This document shows positions 31,489 to 43,127 of a stretch of 64,000 nucleotides of DNA, piece by piece. Source of the stretch: Enoplolaimus lenunculus. Lineage: Eukaryota > Nematoda > Enoplea > Enoplida > Thoracostomopsidae. The translations under genes were made by a program, and so were the position numbers. The notes beneath the pieces were generated by a model. It ran no database searches. It was not told the origin of the DNA and saw only the letters and a program-made list of their open reading frames with translations. Numbering within the stretch: position 1 is the first letter of the stretch; every line of letters begins with the position of its first letter. The stretch lies in assembly GCA_030248215.1 (NCBI GenBank), contig JASANG010001881.1, positions 124,001 to 188,000 of the forward strand, given 5' to 3'.

Positions 31489-31583
31489 TTAATCAAAATA
31501 TTCCTGGAAACTAATTTTAAATGCAATTTTCAATATAGATATTTGTTTTCTTTTGATGCGCCGCCCACCGAAAGCGAACGTAT

Positions 31584-34500
31584 ATGATTATAAGCGCGCT
31601 GTTAATGTTTGTTATTGTCTCGTTGGTCAAGTTAGTTTTAGTTTACCGCTGGTTTAATAATTTGTCAAAATTTGCAACATTTCCATTCATGTGTAAGTTT
31701 CAGGGTCTTTTCTCAGGAAATTTTAATTTTTAGCATCTAAATCATTGTTCAAAAATTTTCAATTTCTTCGTTATATATACACGGCAAAAAATGGTGAGTC
31801 AAACTGATTCTCTCCGATATAGGTTCTACGAGACTACACAAACTGACTCAAATACGACACCTCCTGAATCAAAAGTGTTTCTCGGTGAGTCGAATTTGAC
31901 TCAGTTTGTGTAGTACCGTAAAGCCTATTTCGGAGAAAGTCAATATGACTCACAATTTTTTGCAGTATACATATATTTATATAGCTTCTATGACTAATCA
32001 GTCTAAAATATACGCGTAATTAAACGTTTTTGGCATTTTAGGCGGAATTATTCACAAGATGACACGTCGAATTTTTTGCTGAAACAAGGAAGTTACAACG
32101 AAAAATATAAACAAATTCCACCAAGCCTTCTCAATGAACTGATTACCGAAGGAACATACGATGTCAAAGAAAGGCCGAATGTACCAGGTATTGAATTGAA
32201 ATCTTACGGATGGAACTACAAAAACGCGAGGTGGGCGCCACCCCAGCCCTACTTACATCTTTCCCCCTGAGCTAAAATTTTTTCGACAGCATTAACAGAA
32301 TTCTATATTACAAAAGTTCTTCTTGCCACATATGTGTATCACGGCGGCCAATGTAAAGATGAGGGGCGCAACGTTTTTCTGAGGACAAGTAATAGTATAA
32401 GCTTAAGCCATAGAACACCTTTTGCTTAGACTTAGCATTAGGCTATGGTTTAGGTATGAGTTCATTATACGCTAAGGCTTAGGCTTACGAATACGCTTGT
32501 ACCATTTGTACGGCCGTGTTCTATACATTGGCCCTCACTGTTCGCAATTCTTGGTTGTCGGTCTGCTTTAAAATAATGTTAAAGCCCTATTCACACGAAC
32601 AAGTTTTGCTGCGAGAACTTGCAGCTGCAAACTGCACGCAGAACTTGCATTTTTTCATCAGCCAATGAGGAAGCGGCTGCAATAAATACAGTGAACTTGC
32701 ATGGTTGTTCACACATGTCAACTAAATTCCTAGCTATGATTTTTAACGAATTATTTGCCGCTGCAAGTATCTCGAACGTGATTTTGTATAAAACGTGCGA
32801 GTGCAAATTGCAACTGTAAGTTCTCGCAGCAAAAACTTGCACGTGTAAATAGGGCTTGGTTCTCATTATTAAAAATACTGTAGATAACCGCTTAATCGTG
32901 TTTATTTTACAAGTTACACTTCAAACTCGTGTACTAGGAATGAAATATGGTTTGCCCTTTTAGGTCAAAATTTGTTATTTGTTCTGTTGATCGCTAATAA
33001 TTTGCCAATTCCATTTTAAGAGGCAATATTTTAGTCGTTTTATTGATTTAATACACACTGCAAAAAAGCGAGTCAAACTGAGTCTTTCCGAAATAGGCTC
33101 TACGAGACTACACAAACTGAGTCAAATACGACTCCGTACCTGAGCCAAATTCGACTTTACGATTTGCAAGTTTGACTCTGGCAGAGTCGAATTTGGCTCA
33201 GTTTTTGTAGTCCTGTAGAGCCTATTTCGGAGAGAGTCAATTTGACCAAGAGCCGATGATGTCCACCTTGCAGAAGAGTGTGCAACTGGTTGGGCTGTGC
33301 ATGGCACAAAATGTACCAGCACGCGTTGCATTTTTGCTCGACCCCCCTGATTTGGGGGGGTAGTCACCACTTAATCTACATAGTAAACACAGGAGTTAAA
33401 ATATAATCGGAGCGACTTTAGCTAAAATTCAAAATATTGGTTCAACGATTCCCCCCAAATAAGGGGGGTAGGCCAAAACGCAACGCGTGCCGGGTACATT
33501 GTTTAATACGCAGAATGTACCCAGTTGCACACTCTTGTTATAAAGAGTGATCATCCACTCTTGATTTGATTTACCATTTTTTGCAGTGCACCATTTTTCT
33601 TAATTTCAAATTTTTTTAATTTAATTATATTTTTATTTCAGATACAACGATTATAACATTAATTGTTTATATACGCGATATATCATCAGTTGATGAAAAA
33701 AGTTTCGTAAGTTGACTGTTTATATTTCGAGGTGTAAGCTTGTCATTTATAAGCCACGGCCAAACCACGGGCGTGTTTCAAAGGTTTACAGGTATATATA
33801 ACCTGGAAATTCCGTTGAAAAATTGTTTAAAATTGTGCTAACCTATCAAAGTTCTTATCACTGATCTGTACCTATCGAAGGCAATGAGAAGTTCAAATGT
33901 GCAAAAATTTTTAAAATCGGACCATTTTTGAACCAACACCGTCTGGAGTTGAATATCAGACATTACCTTATGATACTCATAATTTTATGTCATCTGTAAA
34001 TTTCAGTAATTTTTGATTGACTTCATATACCGATATGAGAGAAATATTAATATTGCGATAAGACGAAATTTCAAGTAAATGAAAAAATAAAAACGGTATT
34101 TTAAACGCTTTTCGCGATGCAAACCGTTGGGTTTAAAACGTTTTTAGTAAGTGGAAAAACTCTAAAATATATAGCTATGTAAGCACTTTTAAGCATTTGT
34201 TAAAAAACACCAGTGCAATAGATTAATAAATCTTGTCATATTTTATCCAATGAACATCATTTTGAAAACCACAACATGTCGTGGAAATGACTATTTCAAC
34301 TGAATCCCAAAAAAATTTTAGATTGAAACTTTGGCTGAAGGTTCAAAATTGGTTCGCTTTGAGAGATATTCAACTTTTGGGGTACGTCAAAATGACAAAT
34401 TTACTCTTTCCGTTTACCTTGGAACAGAGTTCTATATTGTAACCTAAATCGGGTTTAGTATAAGGTTTGAAAATTTTGGTACAAGCGTGTCAAAATTAAA

Positions 34501-37500
34501 TTGGCATTTTTTGATTAAATTAATAGTCATGAGTGTCGAGTCGGTAGTTGAGTGCTTAAGAAACCGACTGTATTGGAAAGCGTTCTTTGAAGTGCCGACC
34601 GTAAATACTGTGCCGTTGTTACATGCGGGGTTCATGTTATAACCGGGGCAGCTTGGACACGTTTGATCCATTATACAAAATTTTGGTTTTGATACCTGAA
34701 GGTGAGCCAAGGTTTGCCTAACTTCATCAAACATGCGCTACTGGTTGTGAGTTTGAAACTCTGAAATTTATTGTATATGAAATTGTAATTTCTTCTGTTG
34801 ACAACTTTTTTAATGCGAAATACATTGTTTTAGTGAGTTACTGCAGTTAATTAATATTCAAATATTTTTATAAAATTTGAACAAAGTATTTTGGTTCAAT
34901 AACTCTAAAAATTTGGTAAATATTAATTTGCGGTAGCTACTGCTACACAAACCTTACTGCTATAAAAAGAAAGTTGCCGCTACCCCATAATCCTAAACTC
35001 ATGACGAATACAAAGCAAGGGACCAATATTAAAAACGTAATGTGAAACATTTTGAAATATTTCTATTTATTATTGGCCTTTTTTCGAAAGCTCGGCCAAT
35101 GTAAAGATCAGGGGCGGAACGTTTTTTTTGTAAGAAAGCAATAAAGCAAAGCGTAAGCTTGAGATTATTTTTTTTGCATAGGTTTAGGCTTTGGTTTAGG
35201 TTTAAACTTTAAGGGTAGGAACATGCTTATACTACTGTTACTGCGGCTCATGTATAGAACCGGACAGGAACAGTAGTATAAGCATATTCCTAAAAGCCTA
35301 AGCCTAAGCCTAAGCAAAAAAAATTAGTCTAAAGCTTAAACTGACTCTATCTTAGCCCCTCCGGAAAACGATCCGGCCCTGTTTTATACATAGGCCGTTA
35401 TGGCTGTCCTCTATAGATTAGCCGTGACGTCAAATGGTTCATACAGGGTTGAACCTCGATTTATTGCGCACCCCCCAATTGTAATAATATTCGAAATATA
35501 TTTTCAGGAATTCACTGCCGATTTAGATATCGAAATGACATGGACTGATCAGCGTCTTGCGTTTGACCAAAAAACCGACACGACTCCTGATTCATATTTG
35601 GTGGTTCGCAAGAAAATGCTTAAAGTAAATGTTTATCTGAAATGTTTTTTTATTTTAAATTTTAAATATTTACCCTGATACAATGGCATATTTTGTTTTT
35701 GTTAACTTGAAAATGAGACAAGTGTATTTGATTAACTATTATTATTTGAAAAATATTTGAAAAATTAGAAATGATAAACGCTTGTTTATAAAGTTTATAA
35801 GTGAAAAAGTTTCTGATTCACTACACTCGTCGCCAAACTCTATGATTTTCCCGGCCTGACCCCTGCAAAAACTTCATTTACATTGAATACAATTGGTAAA
35901 ATAACGGTCACCTTATTGCAATGCAAAAAATGGTGACTCAAATTGACTCTCTCCGAAATAGACTCTACGGGACTACACAAACTGAGTCAAATTCGACCCC
36001 TCACGACTTAAATTCGATTCACTGAGTACACACGTTTGACTCTGGCGGGATCGAATTTGACTCAGTTTGTGCAGTCCCGTAGAACCTATTTTGGAGAGAG
36101 TCGAATTTGACTCACCATTTTTTGCAGTGTACCTGTGATGTGTCTCTTTTTCCCGCGAGACAACAATAAAGTAGGCTTTGAGTTTAGTCTAATTTTGCTT
36201 CAAAGCTTTTTAGGCTTAATTTTAGACTTAATATTTTTTCGTTTAGTCGTAGGCTGTCAAATTTAGGAATATGCTCATTAATCTGGTGCTTCGTAATTTG
36301 TATTTTAAGAAAATATGGATGCCAGATTTGTATTTTGAAAACACCAAAGGCGATCAAAAGAAAATCCAAGAAGATCTCAAAATTTATCCAAACGGAACGA
36401 TTGTGTACACACAGCGGACGATAATTGTACTCAGTTGCCAGCTAAAACTACAAAAATATCCGCTTGATTCGCAACAATGCTATATTCAAATTGGAAGTTG
36501 TACGTATTTACAGGATAGCGGCAGGGTTTTCAAAAATCTTACTTAAGTATTTACTGTTCGCCGTAAAAATTCCAAATGAATTGATTAATCAACTCAGTTA
36601 GAGAGTTAGTTATTTCTGAGTTAATAACAGTAAACATTATTTAGTTGATAGGGTAAATTTTAAGCGAACAGAATATAATTTTAAATAAATTTTGACATAT
36701 ACAGGTATATCAGGTATATGGCTTGTACCACGTTGCGTGTAAACGCCTGAGCATTTTCAGGCAAAAAGACTGGGAACTACGACGCAAGGTGGATTAGGTT
36801 TAGGCTTTTGTTTAGGCTTACACTTAGGTTTGTGTGATGTGTAGGGTTAGCCTCAGGTTTAGGCTTAAGTTTAGGCTTAGGCAAAGTGAGCATGCATCAG
36901 TGTTTTTACATCTGCAGCAAACTTTATGAATGAAATTTTTGAGTTGTGTTTTCAGATGCATACACCACAGAAGCGGTTGTATTTCGTTGGAGTCCGGTCG
37001 TTCGACCCCCGGTTTCGCGTAACGACAAAATTACACTGCCGACATTTTCGGTTGCGAAACCTGTTGCTAAAGATTCGTGCGTTTACGTGACTCGAATTGC
37101 AAGTAATTTTCATTCAAAAACACTCCGGGGGTAACCAGAACTTCATTTTGGTATATTCGATAGAGTACGAAGGTTAATGTTTTCATTGTCAATATTTTCT
37201 AATTGTGGTTTTACGCTATTATGTCATACTAGTCAACCGGCTTTACGTAATGCGCAAATGTTAACGAAAGCACAACAATCAGCAGGCAAAGTTTGTTTTC
37301 GCAGAACAGTCACGTTTATGTTATTAGGAAATATTGTAAACAAAGTAATACTGGAAAGTTTTTAAAAATACGTATGTGGGGTATTCCAGCTTTAATAAAC
37401 ATAGATATTAATACTCAGTTAAAGGAAACTGTTTGTAAGACAGCGTTGCAAGCAACAAAAATCTCGTCTCGCAAAAAAGTAACTGGTTAATTTTGAAGCA

Positions 37501-40500
37501 TATAAACGTGTATATTTGGTCTTAAACCGTAAATTTGGCGATAAATGAGAAATAATCCTCTTAGAGTCGACAAGTTAAAGCGTCATTCGCTTAAGCTTAC
37601 CTTTAGCCTACATTTGCTGTTAGGCTTATATTCACGCCCAAGCTTAATCTTCCAATTGGTCTTTGACCTGTTCTCATCATTGGTTATTTGACATTTTAAC
37701 CACATTCAGGCAACGATAATTACACCTGCCTCCAGTCAAACATTAATCTGATTCGCTACTGGCAGTTTCACATTGTCCAATCATATTTGCCGAGTTACCT
37801 GCTCGTAGTCGCAAGTTGGATTTCGTTTTGGATCGACTCAGCTGCAGTGCCGGCTCGCGTTTCTTTGAGTGTCACCCTGTTGTTATCGATTGTGAGCCAA
37901 GCATCAGCCGTTCGAATGGGTCTTCCATTGGTATCGTACCTAAAGGTACAAAGAATAAAGCGTTGCTAACATTTTATATCGCGAGGGAATAATTTTCATA
38001 CGGCAACTTCTTTCGCTACCTCTGAAATCTGAAACGTTTATTCTAAATGATATTAACAGTGCTTGGTCTTAGTATTCTAGAAGTTTCGGCCCATGTAAAG
38101 ATCAGGGGCGGAACGTTTTATCTGTGGGACTGCAGTTGGTAAAGTTTAAGCTTTAGAATAATTTTATTTTGCTTGGCTTTATAATGTATGAGAAGCTTTC
38201 TCTAGGGCCTTTAAATTTAGCCCCTCCTAGAAAATTTTCAACCTTGCTTGTAAGTCACCGAAAACTCTTGTACGATCCTCCTGAAAAATATTTAGCCCCG
38301 CTAGCAAGGTGAGCTGGATACGGGTCAGTTTCACCTGTTGTCGGCTGATCATTTTTGGACTCGTTTAAAACACACGTGGTGCAGTAACATGAACGCCTGT
38401 TCAATAGCCACGTACGTGTAGCACAGCGGAGAAATGGGTTCCAAGTAAGAACCCAATTGGGAATTAATCCTAATTGAGTTGATCCATCTGCCTTGTGACG
38501 TCACTCATGACCATTAACAACAAATGTATGCACGTCAGTTGTTTTTTCAAAATAATGATTCAATATTTAAACAGCAAACAATTATTAAACTGAAGCATAC
38601 AGCAAAATTGTGATGCGTGTAAAATTTGCAATATTTTCTGGCGTTGAATTCATTTTAGAGTTGATAATCTGTTAGGTGAACAAGAGTATGCAACATGGTA
38701 CATTTTGTGTGAAACATAATTTTCGTCCCACGGCCCTAATTTCTGGGGAGATCAGACTCGTGAAATTGTTTCATTTTCATAATTTTAAATATTCAAATTC
38801 CGAGTTTAGGTTGATAAAATTCTATCAATTTAGGTTTGTTTTTCGACTTTGGTGTCTTGTATTATAAAGCCAAGTCATACATGCTCATATAAAATAACGG
38901 GCTAATGCTACATTAAGGGGCATAACAGTAGATTAAGCGTATTCCTAAGCCTAAGCCTAAGCCTATAATGTCTAAGCAAACAAATCAATCTAGAACCTAA
39001 ACCTACTCTTTTTTGGACCGACCAGAAAACTGGACGCCCCTTAAAGTAACATGGGCCAAATAATGTAATTCCAATAAGAAATAATTACTTGTTCGCGGTT
39101 CAGCGCACCCTAAAGTGACCTGACGTCCTCTACGGTTCCTTGCTTGCACTGTCATTTTAGATTACAATTTCAGGCAATTGACGTTTGGATGTTTGTTTGT
39201 ATATTTTATATCTTCGCAGCATTGATTGAATTTTCGCTAATGAATAACGCGAATCAATTGAAAAAGCAACGCGAAAGTAAGCTTACAACCAAGGTGTTAA
39301 AATTATAAACCTTGAATTTTTTAAAAATATTTAGATATAAATTTAATTTCTTAGCTAATCGTTTTTATCACGTAATGTCATTTTTTAAACAACGACACAC
39401 GTCTATAGCGATGATAGTGTTCCGAAGCCGTATCTACAATTGTGTGTAGCACCTATGGCCTGTTTATAATAGGTCCCCCTATCTCTGAAAAAAATTTTGT
39501 CCCCCTAGAACATTTTCAACCTTGCTCGTAAGTCATCGAAAACACATGTATACTCGTCGTGAAAATTTTTTAGCGTCCCTAGCAAGGTGAGCTGGCTACG
39601 GGCGTGTGCATTTGTTAAAAGTTAGAAAAAAATCAGATGTTTTGGCAAATAAATTGCTATGGTATTTAAAACAAAATATTTTACAACTCGGCCGGTATTT
39701 TGAAATTCAAGTAGCGTTTGTCGATATTTCGTCATATCATTTGTAAACTATAGAATCAACGAATGGTGCACTTTGAAAATTGGCAATTTTTTCATTTGAT
39801 CAACCCTGCCACCGTGCGTAAAACTGTTAAGCACGGCGACTTCGGCAGGCCGATTGATTCAGGCCTGTGAGGACCCCCCCTGGTCCCCTCTATCTTCGGG
39901 CCGCTCAAATGTGTTAATTTTAACACATTATTTACTGTATCTCTATTAGATGAATTTTACACAATACTACTCGCGTAGGTCTATTTTGTATTTTAGCTTG
40001 GTGCGGTGACAGATTTGACTCGTGTCTGCCAAAGCGAAAAATGAAACAACAGCCTGAAGAAATTGCAATGACACCTGTTCAAGGAGAATCGGTAAATGTT
40101 TTACGAACGAAAATCAGGTTAACACTAAATAAATCTCAAATTGACCAGAATGAACAACTCGAAGTGGATAATTTGTTTTGTTTCGTAACGCAGAAGAGAT
40201 ATCACTCACGCAACTGCGCCAGATGAGGGATATCACTCACGCAACTGCGCCAGATGAGGGATATCGCTCACGCAACTGCGCCAGATGAGGGATATCACTC
40301 ACGCAACTGCTCCAGATGAGGGATATCACTCACGCAACTGCGCCAGATGAGGGATATCACTCACGCAACTGCGCCAGATGAGGGATATCACTCACGCAAC
40401 TGCGCCAGATGAGGGATATCACTCACGCAACTGCGCCAGATGAGGGATATCACTCACGCAACTGCGCCAGATGAGGGATATCACTCACGCAACTGCGCCA

Positions 40501-42211
40501 GATGAGGGATATCACTCACGCAACTGCGCCAGATGAGGGATATCACTCACGCAACTGCACCACATGAGATATCACTCACGCAACTGCGCCAGATGAGAGA
40601 TATCACTCACGCAAGTGCACCAATGAGCGATATCACTCACGTAACTGCACCAGATGAGAGATATCACTCACGCAACTGCACCAGATGAGAGATATCACTC
40701 ACGCAACTGCGCCAGATGAGGGATATCACTCACGCAACTGCATCACATGAGAGATATCACTCACGCAAATGTACCACATGAGAGATTTCTCTCACGCAAC
40801 TGCACCAGATGAGAGATATCACTCACGCAACTGCGCCAGATGAGAGATATCACTCACGCAACTGCGCCAGATGAGGGATATCACTCACGCAACTGCATCA
40901 CATGAGAGATATTACTCACGCAACTGCGCCAGATGAGGGATATCACTCACGCAACTGCATCACATCAGAGTTATCACTCACGCAAATGTACCACATGAGA
41001 GATTTCTCACACGCAACTGCGCCAGATGAGGGATATCACTCACGCAAATGCACCAGATGAGAGATATCACTCACGCAACTGCGCCAGATGAGGGATATCA
41101 CTCACGCAACTGCATCACATGAGAGATATCACTCACGCAAATGTACCACATGAGAGATTTCTCTCACGCAACTGCGCCAGATGAGGGATATCACTCACGC
41201 AAATGCACCAGATGAGAGATACCACTCACGAAAATGCACCAGATGAGAGATATCACTCACGCAAATGCACCAGATGAGAGATATCACTCGCGCAAATGCA
41301 CCACATGAGAGATATCACTCACGCAAATGCACCAGATGAGAGATAACACTCAGCAACCAGATGAGAGATATCACTCCCGCACCTGCATCAGATGAGATAT
41401 CGCTCACGCAACTGCACCAGATGAGAGATATCACTCACGCAACTGCACCACATGAGAGATATCACTCACGCATTACCACACAAAAGTGCAATACTGGTCA
41501 ACAGAGTTCATAAAATTTATAAAACGGGACGTTTTTTGTATCAGCCGTTCGGATCTCGTTTTGGAATCTGCATTTTTTGCGATCTCCTTACATCAACCAT
41601 TTTTCATAATGGCTAAGTTTCTGAAATCTTACTTTAGTATTTACTTACGTTATACTTAGCGATTACTTAATGTCACCGACTTATTAAAGTGAGTACTTGA
41701 ATTTTCGAGCAAAAATAATCACCAAATATGAGACATTGTCGTAACAAAAAAGTAATAGTTTAGCTTTATATCACGGAGTACTATATATTAAGTTACAATT
41801 TCAATTAGATCAACTTTAGCATGCCTTGAACGGTTAATTTATAATATATCAAATAAGCCAGCGACTTCAAGTAACTTAACTTTTAAGTAAACTTTTAAAA
41901 ACGAGAAAATGGTTAAGTAATTACTTAAACACGCATTTAAGTTCAATGTTGTACAAATGTAGTGTTTCAGAAATCCAGCCAATACGTAAAAATTTATGTC
42001 TTATATATTGGAAGTTTTATAATTTATGCTTTTTCAGTCAACAGTCGAGGCGGAAAAGCAACCGCGACCACCAGCGCGATTAGACTCCCAATCGCCACCG
42101 TATCATATGATATTCTACAATATTGATAGTCTGGCTAGATACGTGTTTCCGATTACATTCATTATATTTAATATTATTTATTGGACATCGTACACTGTAT
42201 CTGAAACATAA
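31584..42211 (+). CDS. Cys-loop ligand-gated anion channel subunit, complete in 10 exons
   Basis: Exons: 31584-31690, 32042-32187, 33642-33706, 35508-35624, 36310-36499, 36956-37102, 37710-37945, 39174-39276, 39997-40091, 42038-42211. They total 1380 nt, about 459 aa, in frame throughout. Domains: hydrophobic leader MIISALLMFVIVSLVKLVLV; extracellular domain with LIVYIRDISSVDE, MTWTDQRLAFD and KIWMPDLYFENTKG; Cys-loop CQLKLQKYPLDSQQC with exactly 13 residues between the cysteines; SYAYTTEAVVFRW; a second Cys pair in loop C (SCVY...NYTC) as in glutamate and glycine receptors; M1 SYLLVVASWISFW; M2 from PARVSLSVTLLL with Pro-Ala-Arg and Leu9', the anion-channel signature; M3 AIDVWMFVCIFYIFAALIEF; short cytoplasmic loop; M4 ending IIFNIIYW. 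Likely a GluCl/GlyR/GABA-like chloride channel of neurons or muscle; the ligand cannot be read from sequence. The first exon is less certain: donor GTGTAAG is needed for phase, although the overlapping GTAAGT is a better consensus. Confidence 0.92.
31780..31967. mobile_element. Family C MITE in intron 1 of the anion channel
   Basis: CACGGCAAAAAATGGTGAGTC to ACTCACAATTTTTTGCAGTA, flanked by TA on both sides. Confidence 0.87.
32349..32533. mobile_element. Family A MITE in intron 2 of the anion channel
   Basis: GGCCAATGTAAAGATGAGGGGCG to GGCCGTGTTCTATACATTGGCC; TTAGGC-type units are partly decayed. Confidence 0.82.
32581..32857. mobile_element. Family J inverted-repeat element, well preserved
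   Basis: AAAGCCCTATTCACACGAACAAG and CTTGCACGTGTAAATAGGGCTT are inverted. The inner GCGAGAACTTGCAGCTGCAA is mirrored by TTGCAACTGTAAGTTCTCGC, so most of the element folds on itself. Confidence 0.85.
33056..33588. mobile_element. Family C MITE split by a nested family G element
   Basis: The C left half and centre (33056-33245) are intact, and the last C bases (GATTTACCATTTTTTGCAGTG) reappear at 33567-33588. Between them lies the G element. Confidence 0.8.
33246..33566. mobile_element. Family G element nested in family C
   Basis: AGAGTGTGCAACTGGTTGGGC and, inverted, ACCCAGTTGCACACTCTT are near its ends. Inside are CCCCCCTGATTTGGGGGGGT and CCCCCCAAATAAGGGGGGT blocks. A second copy with the same ends lies at 46988-47265. 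Confidence 0.72.
35094..35398. mobile_element. Two family A MITEs back to back
   Basis: The first copy begins GGCCAATGTAAAGATCAGGGGCGG; the second, of the CAGGxCxGG subtype, begins GGCTCATGTATAGAACCGGACAGG near 35244 and ends CGGCCCTGTTTTATACATAGGCC. They meet without spacer. The pair ends about 110 bases before channel exon 35508-35624. Confidence 0.82.
35919..36129. mobile_element. Family C MITE
   Basis: CAATGCAAAAAATGGTGACTC to GACTCACCATTTTTTGCAGTG, with the conserved GACTCTCTCCGAAATAG block in both orientations. Confidence 0.87.
36545..36660. mobile_element. Family B MITE, left part
   Basis: CGTAAAAATTCCAAATGAATTG through AATAACAGTAAACATTA; it stops there. Confidence 0.65.
38090..38333. 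mobile_element. Family A left end joined to a family F fragment
   Basis: GGCCCATGTAAAGATCAGGGGCGG to TTTTGCTTGGCTTTATAA is the left third of family A. It is followed (38210-38333) by family F sequence with TTTTCAACCTTGCTTGTAAGTC and CTAGCAAGGTGAGCTGG. Confidence 0.65.
38903..39057. mobile_element. Family D MITE
   Basis: CTACATTAAGGGGCATAACAG to GGACGCCCCTTAAAGTAACATGGGCC with CCTAAG units. It lies 117 bases before channel exon 39174-39276. Confidence 0.82.
39470..39602. repeat. Family F dispersed repeat
   Basis: It shares TTTTCAACCTTGCTCGTAAGTC and CTAGCAAGGTGAGCTGGCTACGGG with copies at 4600-4760 (inverted), 38210-38333, 47755-47872 and more weakly 62575-62665. Terminal repeats are not clear, so its class is unknown. 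Confidence 0.7.
40189..41472. repeat. 31-bp satellite array, about 41 copies, in the last channel intron
   Basis: The unit GATATCACTCACGCAACTGCGCCAGATGAGG has an exact 31-bp step (40201, 40232 and on). The first dozen copies (40.19-40.55 kb) are almost identical. Later copies diverge (CACCAGATGAGA, CATCACATGAGA, TACCACATGAGA) and sub-blocks recur in the same order, suggesting higher-order duplication. It sits between exons 39997-40091 and 42038-42211. Confidence 0.97.
41611..41980. mobile_element. Family I inverted-repeat element, long copy
   Basis: GGCTAAGTTTCTGAAATCTTACTTTAGTA mirrors GTGTTTCAGAAATCCAGCC. The interior has repeated ACTTAAC/TTAAGTAA words. It lies just before the last channel exon. 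Confidence 0.68.
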
Positions 42212-42220
42212 GCGATACAA

Positions 42221-42226
42221 AATAAA
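42221..42226 (+). terminator. Poly(A) signal AATAAA of the anion-channel gene
   Basis: A canonical AATAAA lies 10 bases after the TAA stop of the channel gene. This would leave a very short 3' UTR, which is common in compact nematode transcripts. The cleavage site itself cannot be placed. Confidence 0.55.
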
Positions 42227-42479
42227 TTTTTTTAAGTTTTAAACGATTTTTTGCCTAGGGTTATAGACTTAGACTTAGGAATATGCTTGTTCCACCCTTG
42301 TTCTGCACATTTGCCTAAACTTTAGCCATTTAAACAGCAATTGGTATTTCGAATTGGTATCTCGAATATTTATAAATTATTTTACTACAAATTTATAAAG
42401 CAAATATTTAATTGTCAAACCGTAAAACTAAAACCGTTTCTCACGCAAATAGTCTCTGTTTTCTCTGAAACCTAAAATT

Positions 42480-42580
42480 TGATGGCAGGTTTCGAACACT
42501 GAGACAGTAATGCGGGGTGTTTACCACCACTACTCAGCTATTGGAGCTTGACCCTTGAGGGGGCGTCATGTATTGTGGGA
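42480..42580 (-). mobile_element. tRNA-like family E fragment
   Basis: On the minus strand GTCAAGCTCCAATAGCTGAG, TAGTGGTGG and GTGTTCGAAACC line up with the box A and box B region of the family E copies at 14.6 and 17.0 kb. Confidence 0.6.
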
Positions 42581-43127
42581 ATTTTGTACTGCACATACGT
42601 CAAGCATTTGCTCAGTTAGTGCTATAACGTCAGCACTAAAAATCTGTTTGTACAACCGGTGGCGAGGAAATAGCGGAGCCAGAGATAAACAAAATTGGCC
42701 GCAGTCTGATGTGAAGCCGGTGGTGAAACGAAAGTATGCATTTAAAATTATGTTTAATTTTCTAATTTTAGCAAATATTCGTATGGTGCTAAATCTTTTT
42801 CGTTTTGCACATATTTTTTTACGAAATCTCGGTAATTTTCTACTCAAAGCAGTACCAAAAGTTAAAACGGAACACACAGAATAATTAAATTTAATAAAAA
42901 TCGCAGAATTTCACTAGCGAGATCACCGGAAACACCGGCAGAAATTGTGCCGGAGGCAGTGGTTAGTTTTCTACCTGAGCTGGAACCAAAAGTAGACCTG
43001 CGGTTGTACCTGCTGTTTAATGGTGTGCTGCAGTGACCCGAATATAGAGGAAGGACTATTATGTATTAGGCCTCTTCGTTTGAGGGTACCTCCTCTGTTA
43101 TTCAGTTACCGACTGTTATTTTTTCGG

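Larger units (their letters stand above)
24369..31583. other. Intergenic block upstream of two divergent genes
   Basis: This is the shared upstream region of alpha-tubulin (minus) and the anion channel (plus). No exon could be supported. It holds a family I element (24586-24787), a run of family B copies between 26366 and 30052, and family J copies from 30604. The part 24800-26300 is mostly unique AT-rich DNA with one F fragment (about 25850-25990). Promoters must lie here but cannot be pinpointed. Confidence 0.65.

Noticed and set aside
40189-41472. CRISPR-like appearance of the 31-bp array
   Set aside because: Units are contiguous with no unique spacers, and the array lies in a eukaryotic intron. 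It is a satellite.
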